DNA of 64,000 nucleotides, from contig NW_019211456.1 in the NCBI RefSeq assembly GCF_002443255.2, positions 24,111,061-24,175,060 of the forward strand. The letters are read 5' to 3'. Positions 61,201-64,000 of the stretch are shown here, one piece after another. The notes below the pieces were generated by a model. That model did not search any database. It was not told the DNA's origin and worked only from the letters and a program-made list of their open reading frames with translations. The DNA comes from Varroa destructor. Lineage: Eukaryota > Arthropoda > Arachnida > Mesostigmata > Varroidae. The stretch's first letter is position 1. The number at the start of each line of letters is the position of its first letter. The position numbers and the translations under genes are program-made.

Positions 61201-61229
61201 AGTTCATGGATAATGTAAACGCTTTAAAG

Positions 61230-61880
61230 ATGGAGATCGGGGTGTTAGGACCAGCAAAAACATAACCAAAAATCGGGACCCAGAGAACAAAAACGGATTG
61301 CCGCAGCCAACGGGGCTTCTCACGAAAGCAAAGCAGCGTCTGGAAGTCTTTTCAGCTGAAACTGGCATTTCACATGTAACGCATTGCAAATCTATAACCC
61401 AAATACTAAAAACGCGAAAACTAAGTAAGTAATGAGTCTTCCGTGAAAACAGTCGGAGATGCGTGTGGTGTATTTCACTTAAAATTTGCGAAACTTTAAT
61501 CAACAAGGAACCCGCCTGGAGCACGCGGTCGCCATAGACGAGGCACAATTCAATATCTGCCGTGCGCCGAAAGGGTCCAAGCAAGAAAACAGCGTTGCGT
61601 TAAAGAGAAATTGACTTCGGTGGCAGTGTCGAGCAAGTTCGGATATAAGGTGACGATAATAGTTGTAAGAGGCATCAAATATTTCTGCTTCTATGGGATG
61701 TTCGCTGAAGTTGAAACAATAAATGCGGCGCGTTATTTCGAATTCTCATAGACCGTTGGCACGACAATGGAAAGCACATCGTCTGCTTACTTAATGACGA
61801 TGCAAAATCTGGGCGCCGTGCTTTAATTACTGCTTGGATTAAATCAAAAGTTGCCATCAATTCGCCTATTGCCGCCGAAG
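61230..61880 (+). pseudogene. Possible second Tc1/mariner-type transposase remnant
   Basis: Plus-strand pieces resemble transposase parts in order. LEVFSAETGISHVTH (about 61340) looks like the helix-turn-helix of Tc1/mariner proteins. AIDEAQFNICRAPKG (about 61540) fits the DEAHF catalytic box. GKHIVCLLNDDAKSGRRALI (about 61770) may hold the second Asp region. Frames shift and stops intervene. The match is weaker than at 42-43 kb. The minus strand is open for 126 codons here but shows no domain. Confidence 0.3.
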
Positions 61881-61899
61881 CTGTCTGAGCGCTGGGACA

Positions 61900-64000
61900 A
61901 ATACGTGAAAATGAAGCAAAGCACTTCTATGGCATATATATAAATAGCAGTCATTGTGTCAACTCAAAAGCTATTAGATTCCAAAGTTCGCCGGATTTGC
62001 TTCTGAAAGTTATAATATACATATACAGCAAACATTCGATATGTCGTGATAATAAACCCTTTTAAGGGGAGATCTTCGACAGGTAAGCAAATATGTTTTC
62101 GTTTCGAAGTTCTGCACGAGTCTCAAGACAATCCGAGGGACGAAATTGTTTAGACAATTACTGCTGCTATGGTTATCATAAACATTGTTATGTTTGCTAT
62201 ACTGAAAGAACGGTTTCTCGGAGGATTACTTGTCTAGGCTGAAGAGAAAAGCTAATTCAAACTTATCGTTCAATGTTGGTTTATGTCATTTATTAAACCC
62301 TTTCTCTCCAGAGTCGGAACTTGAGGCCGACCGCATATATCACAGTTCCGCTTATCTAATTCAGTATACTCATAACTGTTTGAATTAAGCCATCTTTGAT
62401 TACAGACGAGCAATACCATTATATGGTAAACATCTTTCTTTATTCTAAATTTAAGAAAAGTATAGGTAATTTTTCCCGTCGTTGAACGTTTGCTAACAAT
62501 CAGTTGGGCTATAGCATGTGTGTAGATTTAACATTAATTGGGAATGGATATGCACTCGGTATTTTCTGTTACTCGGAATAAAGCATGTGGTGCTTGGAAG
62601 CATGCATTTTGCCATAAGAACTATCGATGGTGTTCCCGTACTCACCGCAAGCGGGCATGCATTTTTTTACACGCGTATAATGTGTGTTCGTACGTCATCC
62701 ATCGGCCACGCTAAAGAGCCAAAGAAGTGGGGATAAGGCAACCTGCTTGGCCATTACGTGACCGGACAATGGTAAGAGGAATAAGCGCTTTTAGTATGAG
62801 ACCTCTAAATTTTGTATCGTTGACATCTTTTAGAATTTTTGGCTAATGGATTTGTTTCATTGATAGTGGAAGTTATTTCGGCGGCTTTCAGTAAGCTCGC
62901 GAGTTTGCGACAAATGCTCTCTAGGCCATTCGCAGAGCTTAGCAAGTGGCCATACATAATAGTCGTATTTTAAATACTGTGCCTAGAATAAACGATCACA
63001 GAACCCGTCGAATATATATCAGTTATCAGCCATGCTTAGGGGATTTCTCTTTCTATTGAGTGTAAAGCTTTTTAGCTTCCCAAAATGCGCCCGTCTGCGT
63101 ACTGCTCACGTAGCTGACGCTCCGCGTCGTGAAATAGTTGCCTATAACGCTCGAACGATTAACTATCATAACTAGTTCCTGAACGACCTGAATTAAGGGC
63201 AATTTGTTTTCGGTGACTGTCGTGTTCCAGCGTGGTGCGTTTGCGTGCCACGTAACAAAAATGCTACACTATTTAATGACTATAACAATATTTCGAGCGA
63301 AAGCATACTTTCGGTACGACAGCAAAACTCTACTTATATTGTTAAGTCATTTCTCATAAGTTGCGGATTTAGCGCACTCCGACTGAACATTTACCACGCT
63401 TTCGACTCAGCCGGCTTGTCGGTTAGAGCTGCTGCCAATTAGTATTACCACTAATATTTTGCCTTACGTCCGACCCATATTTAGGGTGGAATTGGGATCG
63501 CACGCCCATTCCCAGAATTGGATCAACTCATCAAGCAACGAATTAAATAAAAAAAGCTTGGTTGACGAAAGGAGCTTGTCGGGCTAACAATGACAATGTC
63601 AAATCTTTCATATTGTAACGTCGAAGAGACTCTCGTCGCTGGCGCATTCTCAGCGAAAGCTTCGCGAAGGGATGTTGCTAGCAGTATAAACGTATTCGGC
63701 CATTTGTAGGGGCAGCTGTTTAAGAAAACGTCTGAAACGCGTTGAAAGGCCGGGACGTGTTGGCAGGAGCGACGATCGATGTCATGCCAAAACGTAGCTC
63801 TTCATTGCCAGGTATATCTCAAAAGAAATCTTGCTTCAGATGATGTCGGTTGAAGAGCCTCTGTATGGTAGTGCAACAGTGGTAACGCTCAAACAGTGGC
63901 GGAAGTCTCAAATACAACACCGCCTGACGAGCTGTTCGGGTATTTGCTATGTCGTACACGATAGGAAACGTACTCAAAATTGGAACTTTCGGTGAGGTGA
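61900..64000. other. No gene recognised
   Basis: AT-rich DNA. Short open stretches at 62.5 and 63.25 kb show no domain similarity or convincing splice sites. Confidence 0.55.

Overview
The window is eukaryotic: AT-rich, with almost no long open frames, GT-AG introns, microsatellites and decayed transposons. An arthropod fits best, possibly an arachnid or mite. That is inferred only from the style of the introns, the LINE and mariner-type remnants, and the protease family.

One gene can be reconstructed. It lies on the minus strand and runs from a signal-peptide exon near 55.26 kb down to a stop codon at 6.04 kb. Fifteen coding exons join in one frame (2799 nt, 932 codons plus stop). The predicted product is a secreted or extracellular multidomain serine protease: signal peptide, CUB1, CUB2, CUB3, Ig1, Ig2, then an S1 trypsin-like catalytic domain. 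The His/Asp/Ser triad, the trypsin-specificity Asp, the Lys-Ile activation site and the Cys that normally ties light to heavy chain are all readable. The twelve exons from 27.1 kb to 6.0 kb are well supported by domain sequence, splice sites and matching phase. The exon at 28.7-28.9 kb is solid except for its donor. The exon at 37.9-38.1 kb and the signal exon at 55.1-55.4 kb are less certain.

Layout. 1-6 kb: intergenic, with a decayed LTR-retrotransposon at about 2.2-4.2 kb. 6.0-8.5 kb: four catalytic-domain exons. 9.5-12.9 kb: four Ig exons. 14.3-18.0 kb: CUB3 and the second half of CUB2. 18.0-26.9 kb: an intron with a decayed LINE (19.8-20.7 kb) and a perfect 17-bp hairpin (24.9 kb). 26.9-28.9 kb: the first half of CUB2 and the second half of CUB1. 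28.9-37.9 kb: an intron with a compound microsatellite and a stretch open on both strands. 37.9-38.1 kb: the first half of CUB1. 38.1-55.1 kb: a 17-kb intron with a mariner-like pseudogene (42.2-43.0 kb). 55.1-55.4 kb: the signal-peptide exon. 55.4-64 kb: upstream DNA with a possible second Tc1/mariner remnant (61.2-61.9 kb).

The gene's plan resembles complement-type proteases (MASP, C1r, C1s): CUB modules for recognition, two beta-sandwich modules, then a zymogen protease. Here two Ig domains sit where those proteins carry two CCP/sushi modules. No tRNA, rRNA, CRISPR or prokaryotic feature was seen.
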